Of a DNA stretch of 37,600 nt, positions 9,519 through 18,159 are shown piece by piece. The stretch is taken from IMG/VR virus record IMGVR_UViG_3300020558_000015, positions 1 to 37,600 of that record; one strand, given 5' to 3'. The notes below the pieces were generated by a model. The model saw only the letters and a list, made by a program, of their open reading frames with translations. It ran no database searches and was not told the DNA's origin. Source of the DNA: a virus. Positions within the stretch are counted from its first letter, which is position 1. Every line of letters starts with the position of its first letter. A program made the position numbers and the translations under genes.

Positions 9519-10229
9519 TTATAATCTGAATCTTGTTTTTTGAATGTTATATATTTGAGTTATTTCAGCATCACTTAACATTCTATTATAACATGATACA
9601 ATAGATACACTACCATTATCTACTGTTCCAGCATAGCCTGTTCCTACTCTTATAGCACCAGCAGGTATTAATGCTGTATTACTGCGTGAAGTATATGCTG
9701 ATATAAAAGAACCACCGTTTTTACTATAAAATCCTGTTCTAGAAATAGAAGTTAATCCTGTAGACATTTTAATAGCCATCATATTCCAAGCATTAGTTGT
9801 GCAAGCATTAGTATTGGCGTAGTCATAATCTGGTATAGCTCTACTATACCAAGATATATCTTGTCCTACTTCCCAAGTCATAGCTACTTCTTGTTGATAA
9901 GATGCATATGTTGTTCCTGCTTTTTCAAAAATAGTTTTTCTAACACTATGTCCTACTTCATATAACCATAATATTATTGTACAATCACCTCCTAAATTAA
10001 CATTACTAAATCCTGAACCACACTCCCAATAACCTGAGCCGTTAAATGTAAATGCTCTGCTTCCACCAACAGTGCTCCAAGAAGTTGTAGTACCATATGA
10101 ATTAAATGTTAATCCTTGAGCAAGATCTTTCCAAACAGTACCTGATCCTGGATAAGAGTTAATATCAGCTGCATCTAACAATAAAGTTAAACCATCTGTT
10201 ATTATAGTTGGTCCATAATTTAATCCCAT
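9519..10229 (-). CDS. LamG/concanavalin-like lectin-fold fibre protein, paralogue 3 (short form)
   Basis: 236 residues, a single LamG-type domain lacking the middle domain of the two longer paralogues. The entry segment DGLTLLLDAADINSYPGSG is a very common start for phage LamG-like proteins. FTFNGSGYWECG, CTIILWLYE, AIRVGTGYAG and the closing YNRMLSDAEITQIYNIQKTRF follow. The last 25 residues align well with the ends of the other two. It sits 5 bp after the stop of a 57-codon gene and 1 bp before paralogue 2. Likely a minor fibre or adhesin tip. Confidence 0.75.
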   Translation of the reverse strand: MGLNYGPTIITDGLTLLLDAADINSYPGSGTVWKDLAQGLTFNSYGTTTSWSTVGGSRAFTFNGSGYWECGSGFSNVNLGGDCTIILWLYEVGHSVRKTIFEKAGTTYASYQQEVAMTWEVGQDISWYSRAIPDYDYANTNACTTNAWNMMAIKMSTGLTSISRTGFYSKNGGSFISAYTSRSNTALIPAGAIRVGTGYAGTVDNGSVSIVSCYNRMLSDAEITQIYNIQKTRFRL

Positions 10230-10234
10230 AACAA

Positions 10235-10408
10235 TTATATTTTTACTACTCTATATTTTCTTCCTGTTGTATCAGCATTTTGTAATTCAGTTGCTTTATC
10301 TTGAGCCTCAGGTTCATTATCATACTGATAAATTGGATCATCTGGGTTTAGTCTTGCTACCCAAATTGTATTACTTCCTGGGATAAATTGCATTTGTACT
10401 TGAAACAT
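10235..10408 (-). CDS. Small conserved-looking phage protein, 57 residues
   Basis: Translated by hand: ATG at 10406-10408, TAA at 10235-10237. It begins MFQVQMQFIPGSNTIWVARL, continues DPIYQYDNEPEAQDKATELQ, and ends GRKYRVVKI. It fills the gap between the 1885-residue fibre and the LamG proteins, with 12 bp and 5 bp of spacing, which supports a real gene. The pattern of a short beta strand, an acidic Tyr-rich patch and a basic end is like small proteins I associate with phage fibre loci, but I assign no function. No Shine-Dalgarno sequence; the upstream region is AT-only. Confidence 0.65.
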   Translation of the reverse strand: MFQVQMQFIPGSNTIWVARLNPDDPIYQYDNEPEAQDKATELQNADTTGRKYRVVKI

Positions 10409-10420
10409 AATTTAATATTT

Positions 10421-13400
10421 TTATAAATAAGTTACTGTTGATTTTAATCTCCATCCTGATGTACCTGTAGTAATGTTAAATAAAACATCTGAACCAACCA
10501 CAGATACTGATGGTATTACACCTGATGTTGATCCAATATCTAATGTTGAATAATCAGTGTATTGAGCTGAAGATCCATTCCATACAGCTATTACTTCACC
10601 TGATCTAGCATTAGCACCATTTGACACAGTGTATTTGTAGAAAGCGGATGTGTAAGAACCTGTTGTTTGGGTAAATACATTATTTGAACCTACTACTGAT
10701 GATGCTACTGTATTGGTGTATGTTTGTGTGATACCAATAGTAAACCCATTATTGGCGTGTGACGCAGTAGCTGCATATGAAGCACTAGTTACACTTAATG
10801 AACTAGTTGATTGGTAATATAATTGACCTGTTGTTGTATCATATCCAACTACATTATTTTGATTTATGTTAGAAAGACTTGGAAATGTAATTGATCCAGT
10901 AGCAGTTAAATTATTAGTAAAGTTACCAGATCCAGATACATTTAATTTATATCCTGGATTATCTGTTGTGCCTAATAAGAAGTTACCCGCGTGGTAACTT
11001 TTGAATGATGAATCAGTTAAATATAATCCCCATCTGTTGGTAATTGTACCAGTAGCACCAATATTGGTAACATGACGTAATAGATAAAAGTTTGTGATTG
11101 TACCTGGGCCACCTGATGTTGAGCCAACGTTAGTTGTATTTAAAAGGAAATCATAATCTGTTATAGTAGATGCTTGTGAGCCTGCTGTATCTGCTACTTG
11201 TAAGTTTTCGTTACCCCATCTTGTAGTAGTGTAAAAGCCAGATCTTAATCTTGTTTGTGTATTAAAATGATACGCTATAGAATTACCACCAAGTGGGCTA
11301 GCTGTAGCTTCTCTATTAAAACTAGTAAATACTGTATATAATTGTCCAAGTGTTCCTAAATCATTGGCATCATTTGCAACAAGTAAGTTATTTAAAGCGA
11401 TCATTTGGAAAGGTACAGTACTAACCGTTGACCTAACATAATTTTGATTTCTAAAACCAACCATTAGTAAGTTAGATGTACCTCCTGCTGTTGTATAAAA
11501 TTCATTATTTGCGAAATAATTATATTGAAAACCAGCTGTTCCAGTACCAGGATAATTTATTGTATTACCTGAGCCAAAACTAGTAACATAATTAAATGTT
11601 CTGCCTACAGGATTAGAGAAACCAAGATAAGGAAGAAATCCATCACTGCTAATTACTCCACTAGAGTCAATAGAATAAGATGGGTTTGTTTTATTTATAC
11701 CAACAAAAGATCCACTATTAAAAATTGATCCTGTTGTTAAACTAGTGCCATCTTTCCATATTGCTGCATAGTATTGAGCACCACCTAATATATTAGATGA
11801 TGTTGTAGCATACGATGCTGTTGTAGCATTTACAGCATAAGATCCACTTAATGAATAAGAAGCACTTGTAGCGGCTAATGCATATGAAGCACTTGTAGCT
11901 ACTAAAGCATATGATGCTGTTGTAGCATTTAATGCGTATGAAGCTGAGGTGCTATTGTTGCTATAAGATGATGTTAAGGCGTATGATGCACTTGTAGCTG
12001 TTGCTGAATACGATGCACTTATAGCGTTTATAGTATAAGATGATGTTGTAGCGTAAGAAGCACTAATAGCATTTAATACATATGATGCACTAATAGCATT
12101 TAGTGCGTATGAAGCAGTCACAGCATATGAAGCAGTAGTAGCGGTAGCAGCATTTCCTGAGATAGAGGCACTAATAGATGATAAGTTTCTCCATTTAGCG
12201 GCAGTTGTATCATAAACTAATGCTTGACCATCTGTAGGTCCTGAGATTAATACATCAGATAATCCTGATAGTGTTTGTGTTATTATAGAACCTCCACCAC
12301 CTGATCCTCCTACTTGTCTAAATAAGCCTCCAGGTACTATTGTAAAGTCATTAACATCTGTAAATACACCATCACCGTTAATTACAATAGCACCCAGATA
12401 AATTGCATTAGCTGCTGTATTAGGGGCTTCTACAAATGGTTCTATATTAATATTAGCAATAGCTTCTGATTCGCTTGTATATACTGTATTACCATAGTAA
12501 ACAACTATTGCTTTTGTTACTGAATTAGGGAACCAGAATACTCTTTGGATAGTCCACCTTGATCCTACAGGTGAAGGTACTAATGTTAATACTCCGTTAT
12601 TTGAATATTGTGTTGGATCAATAGTTGCAAAACCAGCACCTGCGTTTGTTAAATAAACCCAGCTAGATCCTGATTGGTAATATCTAAATATTTTAGATAC
12701 ATTGGTGCCATTATCAACTGTATAATAAGGTTCGTTTGGATCTATAGTATAGTTAGAACCAGGAGAATATGCAGTACCACTTCCTACAACTAAACTACCT
12801 GTACTTGATCCACTAGGTGCTAAAGTATATCCTGATAATTTTAAAGGTCCAAATGCTCTATTAAATATATTTTGTTGTTGTTCAAATCCATATGCTACAG
12901 AAGGCTGTGTTTTAACACCATTAATTGTAGATTGGTTTTGGAATAATACGTTACCAATGTTTATTATATAGTCAAATTGACCATTACTAAATGGTGTTCC
13001 TTGAGCGTAAATGTTATTGGTTGAATCAATACCAACAAAGGCTTGTTGATAAGATGATGTTAAAGGAGCAATACTAGCTGATAAATTACCCCATTTAAGA
13101 TATTGTATTGTTGGGTATGGATCATCACTTAAACTTGCATTTAAGTTTACTATAATACCACTACCACTACTTACTTGATAAACAGTAGATGATTGGGTTG
13201 TAATTAAACCACCATGTAACAAACCAGTATATAAGTTACCTTCTAACCAACGTAAACGGGTTACGTTACTATACCCAGCACTATTTTGAGAAAAATATAA
13301 GTCGTTTGTAGATCCACTTACATAAATGTAAGATGCAGTTATTGAAGTATCTATATTTGTAGTTACAGGATCAAATCTATGATAACCTGTTTGTCTAATA

Positions 13401-16078
13401 TCACCATATATTTGTACTGATGCTGTTGCAGCACCAGGTCCAGTAGATCCTGATATTATAATACTACCTGATAATGTTGTATTACCAATTAAAGTATTAT
13501 TACCTGTTTGAGTAGTAGATCCAGTTATATTTAAACTACCAGTTAATGTAGTAGAACCAACTAATGTATTTGATCCATTAGTAAATAAACTACCAGTTAT
13601 TGATACTGATCCAGTAAACTGGTGTGTATCTGTTAATTGAGTACCAAATTTAGTTGATCCAGTTATAAATTCAGTAGAGGATGTTATTGTTTGGACAACA
13701 ATTGTTTGAGCAGTTAAAGTACCTCTAACGGTAAAATTATCTGCTGATGAGGCAGTAGCGGCATTTATTGCATTAGTAGCATTATTAGCCCAGCTTGCTG
13801 TACCTTGTAATGATCCTGTTATACCTCCATTTACTTCTAATGATCCTGTTATTTCAACTGTAGAATCATGAGCATATATTAAGTTTGATCTATTACCATC
13901 GTCAGTTCCATTACCTACAATAAAAGCTGCAGGTACAGATGATACAGTGTTAAATTGGCCCTGTACGTGTTGATGATTGGCTAATGCTATTGTTTGATAA
14001 CCTTCAGCATGTGAATATGAGCCTGATGCTATTGTTTCTTGACCTTCAGCATGTGAATAATTTCCTTTCGCTTGGGTAAAATCTCCTTCAGCATGCGAGT
14101 AGTCTCCTGTTGCTTTAGTAATACTTCCTTCAGCATGTGAGTATTCTCCTGTCGCTATATTTCCCTCTAACCCTTGAATAAGAGAGCCTGTTATTATAAC
14201 TAGTTGATTTAAAGGATTAATATATGATGCAGTTGAGGCAAATGAAGCACTTGTAGCTATTAAAGTATATGATGCACTAGTAGCGTTGTTAGCATGAGAG
14301 GCGCTTGTAGCATATGATGCACTTATAGCATTTGTAGCGTTTAAAGCATATGAGGCACTTAAAGCATTTACAGCGTGAGAGGCTGTTATAGCATTTTCAG
14401 CCCAACTAGATGTACCTTGTAGTGAACCTGTAAAACTAAACGCTGTAACGCTTCCACTTACATTTAATGAACCAGTCATGTTATGCTGGTTATTATCGTT
14501 TAATTGTAATTTTCTATTTAAATTGGTATCATCACCTCCAACAAAGAATTGTAATGGTTGGCCAGGTGTTATATTACCAATATGTAAGTGATTACCTGCA
14601 GAATATAAATAAGCATCATTTGGATCACCAATTGGACCTGAGAAATTAGATCCATTGATACCCATATCAATATAATTACTAGTTTCAGTACCGTTGTCTG
14701 CTGTAGCTACAACGTCTGAAGAAGCAGTGGTACCTGTATTAGTATTCTGGATATTAAGTTGTAAGTAGTTATTTGAGTTACCTTTACCTGTTATAACATT
14801 GAATGATGTAGGATGTGTTTGGAAAACATATAATGCTTCAGGATCACCACTTGTGAAATTAGTTTCATTTATACCAATGTGAGATCCTGATTGATATACT
14901 ACACTACTAGATAATGAGGTAGGTGTTTTAAATACAGGTATATAGTTAGTAGCACCACCTTGAATATTAGATGCTGTTTCAGCTGATAAAGCATTAACCG
15001 CGTTTTCAGCCCAACTAGCTGTACCATATAATGAACCTGTGATTCCGTTTGTTACAATTAATGAACCTGTTACTTGAGCTCCATTATCATCTACTCTAAA
15101 TTTTCTAGTCCAAGTAGATCCATTAAATGAAGCAATGTTAAAGCCACTATCACCTCCATTTCTATTATCATAAACAAACTCAGCTGAGCCTCTTTGAACT
15201 ATATTTGAATAGTTGTTACCAAATAATTGATAATATGGACCATGAATTGTACTACCATCAAACATACCAAATAGCATGTTATTAGTAGCATCATTATTGT
15301 AAACTAATCTATTAGAACCACTCATGAATAGATTTCCATCTATTTGAACATTACTATTCATGAATTTACTAGTACCAGGACCTGTTACTTCTAAAGAGCC
15401 TGATACTGCTAAACCTGGATTTGTTGGTATAATTCTAATACCAACTTTATCATTGAAATAAGTGTAATTAGGGCTATATATATTGATAGTGCTTCCACCA
15501 TCATATACTTGTAAGTAAGTATTATTTCCAGTTCCAGCGTTACCTAAAATAAAACTATTAAAATTATAATCTAAAGTTAAACCTTTATCTAATCCACTAT
15601 ATATTGTTTTTAAAACACTACCTGATTGATTTAAGTAACTGCTAGCTAAACTAGTATTTGTATCCCATAACGGAACATAATATTGAGTTCCACCTTGTAC
15701 ATTTGATGCTGTTAAAGCATAAGACGCAGTTACAGCATTTGATGCTGTTAAATTACTTACTCCATTAACAGTTAATGAACCTGTGATTGATACACTACCT
15801 GTAAATTGGTGAGTGTTGGATAATTGAGAGCCAAATATGGTTGAACCAGTAACATAGTCTGTACTGGAAGTTATTGTTTGTACAACAATTGTTTGCGCTG
15901 TTAAAGTACCAGCTACTGTAAAATTATCAGCATATGACGCGGTTAAAGCACTTACAGCCCAGCTTGATGTACCTTGTAAGGAGCCTGTGAATGATTGAGC
16001 TACAACATTTGTTGTAACATTTACAGAGTTTAAAGTAGCATTTGAGCCACTAACAATGACTTTTTTCCAATTTGGCAT
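10421..16078 (-). CDS. Very long tail fibre/adhesin with YadA-like head repeats
   Basis: 1885 residues. It begins MPNWKKVIVSGSNATLNSVN, the same docking-like N-terminus as the 325-residue fibre protein. Recurrent 'GSLQGTSSWA' and 'ASYAxNA' units follow, and two copies of a TSST...STxFG...[14 protein letters not shown] cassette near residues 75-105 and 795-830. Residues about 640-705 hold four 14-residue YSHAEG repeats like the beta-roll of trimeric autotransporter adhesins. Further ASYA repeats occupy about 1310-1425, and several beta-rich segments fill the rest. The C-terminus (SGWRLKSTVTYL) is not the S74 type. Probably a trimeric side fibre. A structured 102-bp leader precedes it. Confidence 0.88.
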   Translation of the reverse strand: MPNWKKVIVSGSNATLNSVNVTTNVVAQSFTGSLQGTSSWAVSALTASYADNFTVAGTLTAQTIVVQTITSSTDYVTGSTIFGSQLSNTHQFTGSVSITGSLTVNGVSNLTASNAVTASYALTASNVQGGTQYYVPLWDTNTSLASSYLNQSGSVLKTIYSGLDKGLTLDYNFNSFILGNAGTGNNTYLQVYDGGSTINIYSPNYTYFNDKVGIRIIPTNPGLAVSGSLEVTGPGTSKFMNSNVQIDGNLFMSGSNRLVYNNDATNNMLFGMFDGSTIHGPYYQLFGNNYSNIVQRGSAEFVYDNRNGGDSGFNIASFNGSTWTRKFRVDDNGAQVTGSLIVTNGITGSLYGTASWAENAVNALSAETASNIQGGATNYIPVFKTPTSLSSSVVYQSGSHIGINETNFTSGDPEALYVFQTHPTSFNVITGKGNSNNYLQLNIQNTNTGTTASSDVVATADNGTETSNYIDMGINGSNFSGPIGDPNDAYLYSAGNHLHIGNITPGQPLQFFVGGDDTNLNRKLQLNDNNQHNMTGSLNVSGSVTAFSFTGSLQGTSSWAENAITASHAVNALSASYALNATNAISASYATSASHANNATSASYTLIATSASFASTASYINPLNQLVIITGSLIQGLEGNIATGEYSHAEGSITKATGDYSHAEGDFTQAKGNYSHAEGQETIASGSYSHAEGYQTIALANHQHVQGQFNTVSSVPAAFIVGNGTDDGNRSNLIYAHDSTVEITGSLEVNGGITGSLQGTASWANNATNAINAATASSADNFTVRGTLTAQTIVVQTITSSTEFITGSTKFGTQLTDTHQFTGSVSITGSLFTNGSNTLVGSTTLTGSLNITGSTTQTGNNTLIGNTTLSGSIIISGSTGPGAATASVQIYGDIRQTGYHRFDPVTTNIDTSITASYIYVSGSTNDLYFSQNSAGYSNVTRLRWLEGNLYTGLLHGGLITTQSSTVYQVSSGSGIIVNLNASLSDDPYPTIQYLKWGNLSASIAPLTSSYQQAFVGIDSTNNIYAQGTPFSNGQFDYIINIGNVLFQNQSTINGVKTQPSVAYGFEQQQNIFNRAFGPLKLSGYTLAPSGSSTGSLVVGSGTAYSPGSNYTIDPNEPYYTVDNGTNVSKIFRYYQSGSSWVYLTNAGAGFATIDPTQYSNNGVLTLVPSPVGSRWTIQRVFWFPNSVTKAIVVYYGNTVYTSESEAIANINIEPFVEAPNTAANAIYLGAIVINGDGVFTDVNDFTIVPGGLFRQVGGSGGGGSIITQTLSGLSDVLISGPTDGQALVYDTTAAKWRNLSSISASISGNAATATTASYAVTASYALNAISASYVLNAISASYATTSSYTINAISASYSATATSASYALTSSYSNNSTSASYALNATTASYALVATSASYALAATSASYSLSGSYAVNATTASYATTSSNILGGAQYYAAIWKDGTSLTTGSIFNSGSFVGINKTNPSYSIDSSGVISSDGFLPYLGFSNPVGRTFNYVTSFGSGNTINYPGTGTAGFQYNYFANNEFYTTAGGTSNLLMVGFRNQNYVRSTVSTVPFQMIALNNLLVANDANDLGTLGQLYTVFTSFNREATASPLGGNSIAYHFNTQTRLRSGFYTTTRWGNENLQVADTAGSQASTITDYDFLLNTTNVGSTSGGPGTITNFYLLRHVTNIGATGTITNRWGLYLTDSSFKSYHAGNFLLGTTDNPGYKLNVSGSGNFTNNLTATGSITFPSLSNINQNNVVGYDTTTGQLYYQSTSSLSVTSASYAATASHANNGFTIGITQTYTNTVASSVVGSNNVFTQTTGSYTSAFYKYTVSNGANARSGEVIAVWNGSSAQYTDYSTLDIGSTSGVIPSVSVVGSDVLFNITTGTSGWRLKSTVTYL
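10422..10429 (-). promoter_or_regulatory. Junction motif TATTTATA, copy 3 (overlaps stop codon)
   Basis: The core TATTTATA contains the TAA stop of the 1885-residue fibre, so it may simply be coding (Tyr-Leu-stop). It lies 13 nt before the 57-residue gene. The weakest of the twelve copies. Confidence 0.3.
11790..12150 (-). repeat. ASYA-type repeat tract in the long fibre
   Basis: About a dozen units of 8-10 residues built on TASYALNAT/SASYATTSS. DNA units of 24-30 bp (for example GCATATGAAGCACTTGTAGC on the plus strand) recur with small changes. A shorter run of the same unit lies near 14220-14400. The units probably form a repetitive trimeric beta or coiled shaft. Confidence 0.75.
13962..14160 (-). 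repeat. SHAEG repeats (YadA-like head, 14-residue period)
   Basis: Four copies of YSHAEG at exact 14-residue spacing, followed by a degenerate fifth (HQHVQG). This is the signature of the left-handed parallel beta-roll of trimeric autotransporter heads such as YadA. In a phage fibre it implies a trimeric shaft segment. Confidence 0.85.
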
Positions 16079-16180
16079 AGTATATTACAAATTTTAACTG
16101 TGGTTAGATACATACACTTATGCCGTGTATATGCCTACTTCCTTTCGGCCAACAGTATATTTGTAATAAATATGAAAAAA
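16079..16180 (-). promoter_or_regulatory. Structured leader of the 1885-residue fibre gene
   Basis: This 102-bp gap holds nested complementary segments. Outer arms 16083-16092 (TATTACAAAT) and 16159-16168 (ATTTGTAATA) are a perfect 10-bp inverted repeat. Inside, CTGTTGG and CCACAG can pair with one bulge. CCGAAAGG forms a short GNRA-capped stem. ATATACAC pairs with GTGTATGT (one G-U) around a 7-nt loop. The 3' outer arm ends 4 nt before the ATG at 16078, so folding could hide the start. It could be an RNA switch or a protein-binding inverted repeat. No match to a known riboswitch recognised. Confidence 0.45.
16165..16173 (-). promoter_or_regulatory. Junction motif ATATTTATT, copy 4
   Basis: The coding strand reads TTCATATTTATTACAAATATAC, 86 nt before the fibre start. 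It overlaps the first outer arm of the structured leader, so promoter and inverted repeat share bases. Confidence 0.5.
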
Positions 16181-16468
16181 TTAAGGTAACTGAGTATAGT
16201 ATTTTTGAAGTTTTGAAACAAGATCATATACTAATTGTACATGTTCACCTTTAAATGAAGCTTGGCGAACCATGATTAGTAATGTCTCAACTTCAGCTTT
16301 AGTTAAATGAACAGATGGTGGTTCAAACAATGCTTGTTGAACCACCTCGGGTTGAGATTTAATTGTCTCTTCTGTTATATTTTCTTTATTGTCTGTCTCG
16401 TTCTTAATTGAAACCTTATTAAATTTAAATCCCATAACTGTATTTGTAATTTTATTTATTAAGCCCAT
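16181..16468 (-). CDS. Small hypothetical protein in fibre island
   Basis: 95 residues. The first half is Lys/Asn/Glu-rich and probably disordered. The second half (VHLTKAEVETLLIMVRQASFKGEHVQLVYDLVSKLQKYYTQLP) predicts two amphipathic helices. No membrane segment. Its start overlaps the end of the 325-residue fibre gene by 10 bp, suggesting translational coupling. Helical small proteins beside fibre genes can act as assembly chaperones, but that is a guess. Family not named. Confidence 0.7.
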   Translation of the reverse strand: MGLINKITNTVMGFKFNKVSIKNETDNKENITEETIKSQPEVVQQALFEPPSVHLTKAEVETLLIMVRQASFKGEHVQLVYDLVSKLQKYYTQLP

Positions 16469-17436
16469 ATATAAATGTCACCTGTATCTTCTTTGATCCA
16501 AAGATTACCTTTACCATTTGTTGATCCACCCCATGTTGGAGGGACAGAATCTGATGGAGCGTTTGAAGCATCTAATTTAGCTGTTACAGCATATTCATCA
16601 GCTGTTACTGATGATTCACCAGCATTAACATTTGGAGCTACAGCCCATCTTCCGTAATCACCAGTTGAAGTTGATTCTAAATACCAAGCTGAACCTGATA
16701 ATCCTGGACCTGAACTTATAATTAAACCACCATCTGTTAATGTGTTAGAACCAGATGCTAATAAAGCAAATCTATCAGCTATTAAAAGTGATGTTTGGTT
16801 ATTAAAACTAGCTGTACCAGCAACTGTTAAGTCACCTAATACAGTTAAATCATTTGAAACAATAATATCATTAGGTAATCCAATAGTTACAGTTTGGTTA
16901 GAAACTGAAGTTTCAATTTCATTAGCTGTACCTGTAATTGTTAAACCTTGAGTTAATAAATCAACAGATCCACTAGTACCATTTGATCCAGTAATTTTTA
17001 AAGTTGTAACTAATCCAGTTAATTGAGAACCATCACCTTTAAATGATCCACTAAATGAACCAGTTAAACTTGAATTAGCACCGGTTAATACAATTGAAGT
17101 AGAACCAGATATTACAGTACCATCATCTGTTAAACTTGAATTAGCAAATGCATCACCAGTCCACTTTGTAATAGCATTAGTATTTAAACTAGAGGCACCA
17201 CTAACTGCTACTGTGGCTGTTGTAGCACCATCATATATAAATGGTACAATACCTACACCTTGAGTTAAGTCAGGAAGGTTAGTAGTACCAACAAAATTAC
17301 CTTCAAATGATCCACTAAATGAACCACTTAAAAATGTAGTTGATGGAGAGGTACTAATTTGTTGATTAGTTCCAACATTTAATTGATTAAGTATCGCGTT
17401 ACTACCTGATACTATTATTTTTTTCCAACCTGCCAT
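16459..17436 (-). CDS. Tail fibre protein with WKKIIVSGSNA N-terminus
   Basis: 325 residues. MAGWKKIIVSGSNAILNQLN is shared with the 1885-residue fibre (MPNWKKVIVSGSNATLNSVN), probably a common docking or trimerisation module. It is rich in Ser, Gly and Thr with SGSFSGSFEGNF and SLTGSFSGSFKGDGSQLTGL segments, typical of repetitive fibre shafts. The middle (GLTITGTANEIETSVSNQTVTIGLPNDI and DLTVLGDLTVAGTASFNN) is beta-rich. The C-terminus (GNLWIKEDTGDIYIWA) looks like a capping domain. Likely a short structural fibre or a base for longer fibres. No S74 chaperone and no enzyme motif. Confidence 0.8.
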   Translation of the reverse strand: MAGWKKIIVSGSNAILNQLNVGTNQQISTSPSTTFLSGSFSGSFEGNFVGTTNLPDLTQGVGIVPFIYDGATTATVAVSGASSLNTNAITKWTGDAFANSSLTDDGTVISGSTSIVLTGANSSLTGSFSGSFKGDGSQLTGLVTTLKITGSNGTSGSVDLLTQGLTITGTANEIETSVSNQTVTIGLPNDIIVSNDLTVLGDLTVAGTASFNNQTSLLIADRFALLASGSNTLTDGGLIISSGPGLSGSAWYLESTSTGDYGRWAVAPNVNAGESSVTADEYAVTAKLDASNAPSDSVPPTWGGSTNGKGNLWIKEDTGDIYIWA

Positions 17437-17455
17437 GGCGTTTTATATTTTAATT

Positions 17456-17875
17456 TTAAGGAGCTATGTCCTCTATTCCGATATACATATCATAAGAATC
17501 AAAGTAAATACCACCTAATACTGGAGTAGGTATAGATCCTGTACATACTTTCATAATCGCTACTCCTTGATTATTAATAGTGAATGCACTTCCTGTTGAG
17601 TTTTGTACAGATAATATATTGTCTGTAGATCCAGTGTTAACTATTGTTAAAGTTGATGTATTAGTATATGTTAAATAACCTTTAGAGGCGGTGACACTAA
17701 ATGGTGTTAAATTACTACTAGTAGGTAAACCAATAAATGATCCACTAAATGTACCTGTAAAATAACCTGATGCTGTAGAAAATGAAGCTGAAGTAGCAGA
17801 GATAGTTGTACTTGCTTCTACAGAGTTAAAGGTAACATTACTGTATTGGGGCGCTATTTTTAAAAAAGTACCCAT
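17456..17875 (-). CDS. Small fibre-like structural protein
   Basis: 139 residues. ATSASFSTASGYFTGTFSGSFIG near residues 27-50 is a fibre-shaft repeat of the type in the two long fibres. The C-terminal part (STDNILSVQNSTGSAFTINNQGV, then GGIYFDSYDMYIGIED) parallels the C-terminus of the 90-residue neighbour (QVFKVNKQGV, then GGLFYSASDEWFLYHR). Gaps are 6 bp on the upstream side and 19 bp on the downstream side. Probably a small trimeric fibre piece. Confidence 0.7.
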   Translation of the reverse strand: MGTFLKIAPQYSNVTFNSVEASTTISATSASFSTASGYFTGTFSGSFIGLPTSSNLTPFSVTASKGYLTYTNTSTLTIVNTGSTDNILSVQNSTGSAFTINNQGVAIMKVCTGSIPTPVLGGIYFDSYDMYIGIEDIAP

Positions 17876-17881
17876 TATTAA

Positions 17882-18154
17882 TTATTGTCTATGATATAAA
17901 AACCATTCATCTGAGGCACTATAAAATAAACCTCCAGTTACAACTGTTGGTGTGTTTAAAATCTCTTTAAATTCAACAACACCCTGTTTGTTAACTTTAA
18001 ATACTTGTTGTCCATTATCTTTAATAATAAAGAAATCAGTACTAGAAGTTATAGAATTAATTTCAACATAACTCCCACTAAATAAAAATGTACCTGAACT
18101 TCCGCTCAGGTAAAATGGTATGTCTAACTGATATCCTTGTATTAAATTTGCCAT
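17882..18154 (-). CDS. Small fibre-like protein, related to its 139-residue neighbour
   Basis: 90 residues, beta-rich: LSGSSGTFLFSGSYVEINSI, then STDFFIIKDNGQQVFKVNKQGVVEF, then VTGGLFYSASDEWFLYHRQ. The ending matches the neighbour's in pattern (NxQGV ... GGxxYxxxD), suggesting an old duplication in which this copy lacks the shaft. First gene after the gp15-like protein, so it marks the start of the fibre island. Function beyond structural is unknown. Confidence 0.65.
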   Translation of the reverse strand: MANLIQGYQLDIPFYLSGSSGTFLFSGSYVEINSITSSTDFFIIKDNGQQVFKVNKQGVVEFKEILNTPTVVTGGLFYSASDEWFLYHRQ

Positions 18155-18159
18155 GTTTT

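Noticed and set aside
10422-10429. TATAAATA at the fibre stop as a clear promoter element
   Set aside because: It coincides with the last two codons and the stop, so coding constraint explains it; retained only as a low-confidence copy.
16079-16180. tRNA-like or known riboswitch in the fibre leader
   Set aside because: No acceptor stem, T-arm or CCA, and no consensus of a riboswitch class I know; kept only as an unassigned structured leader.
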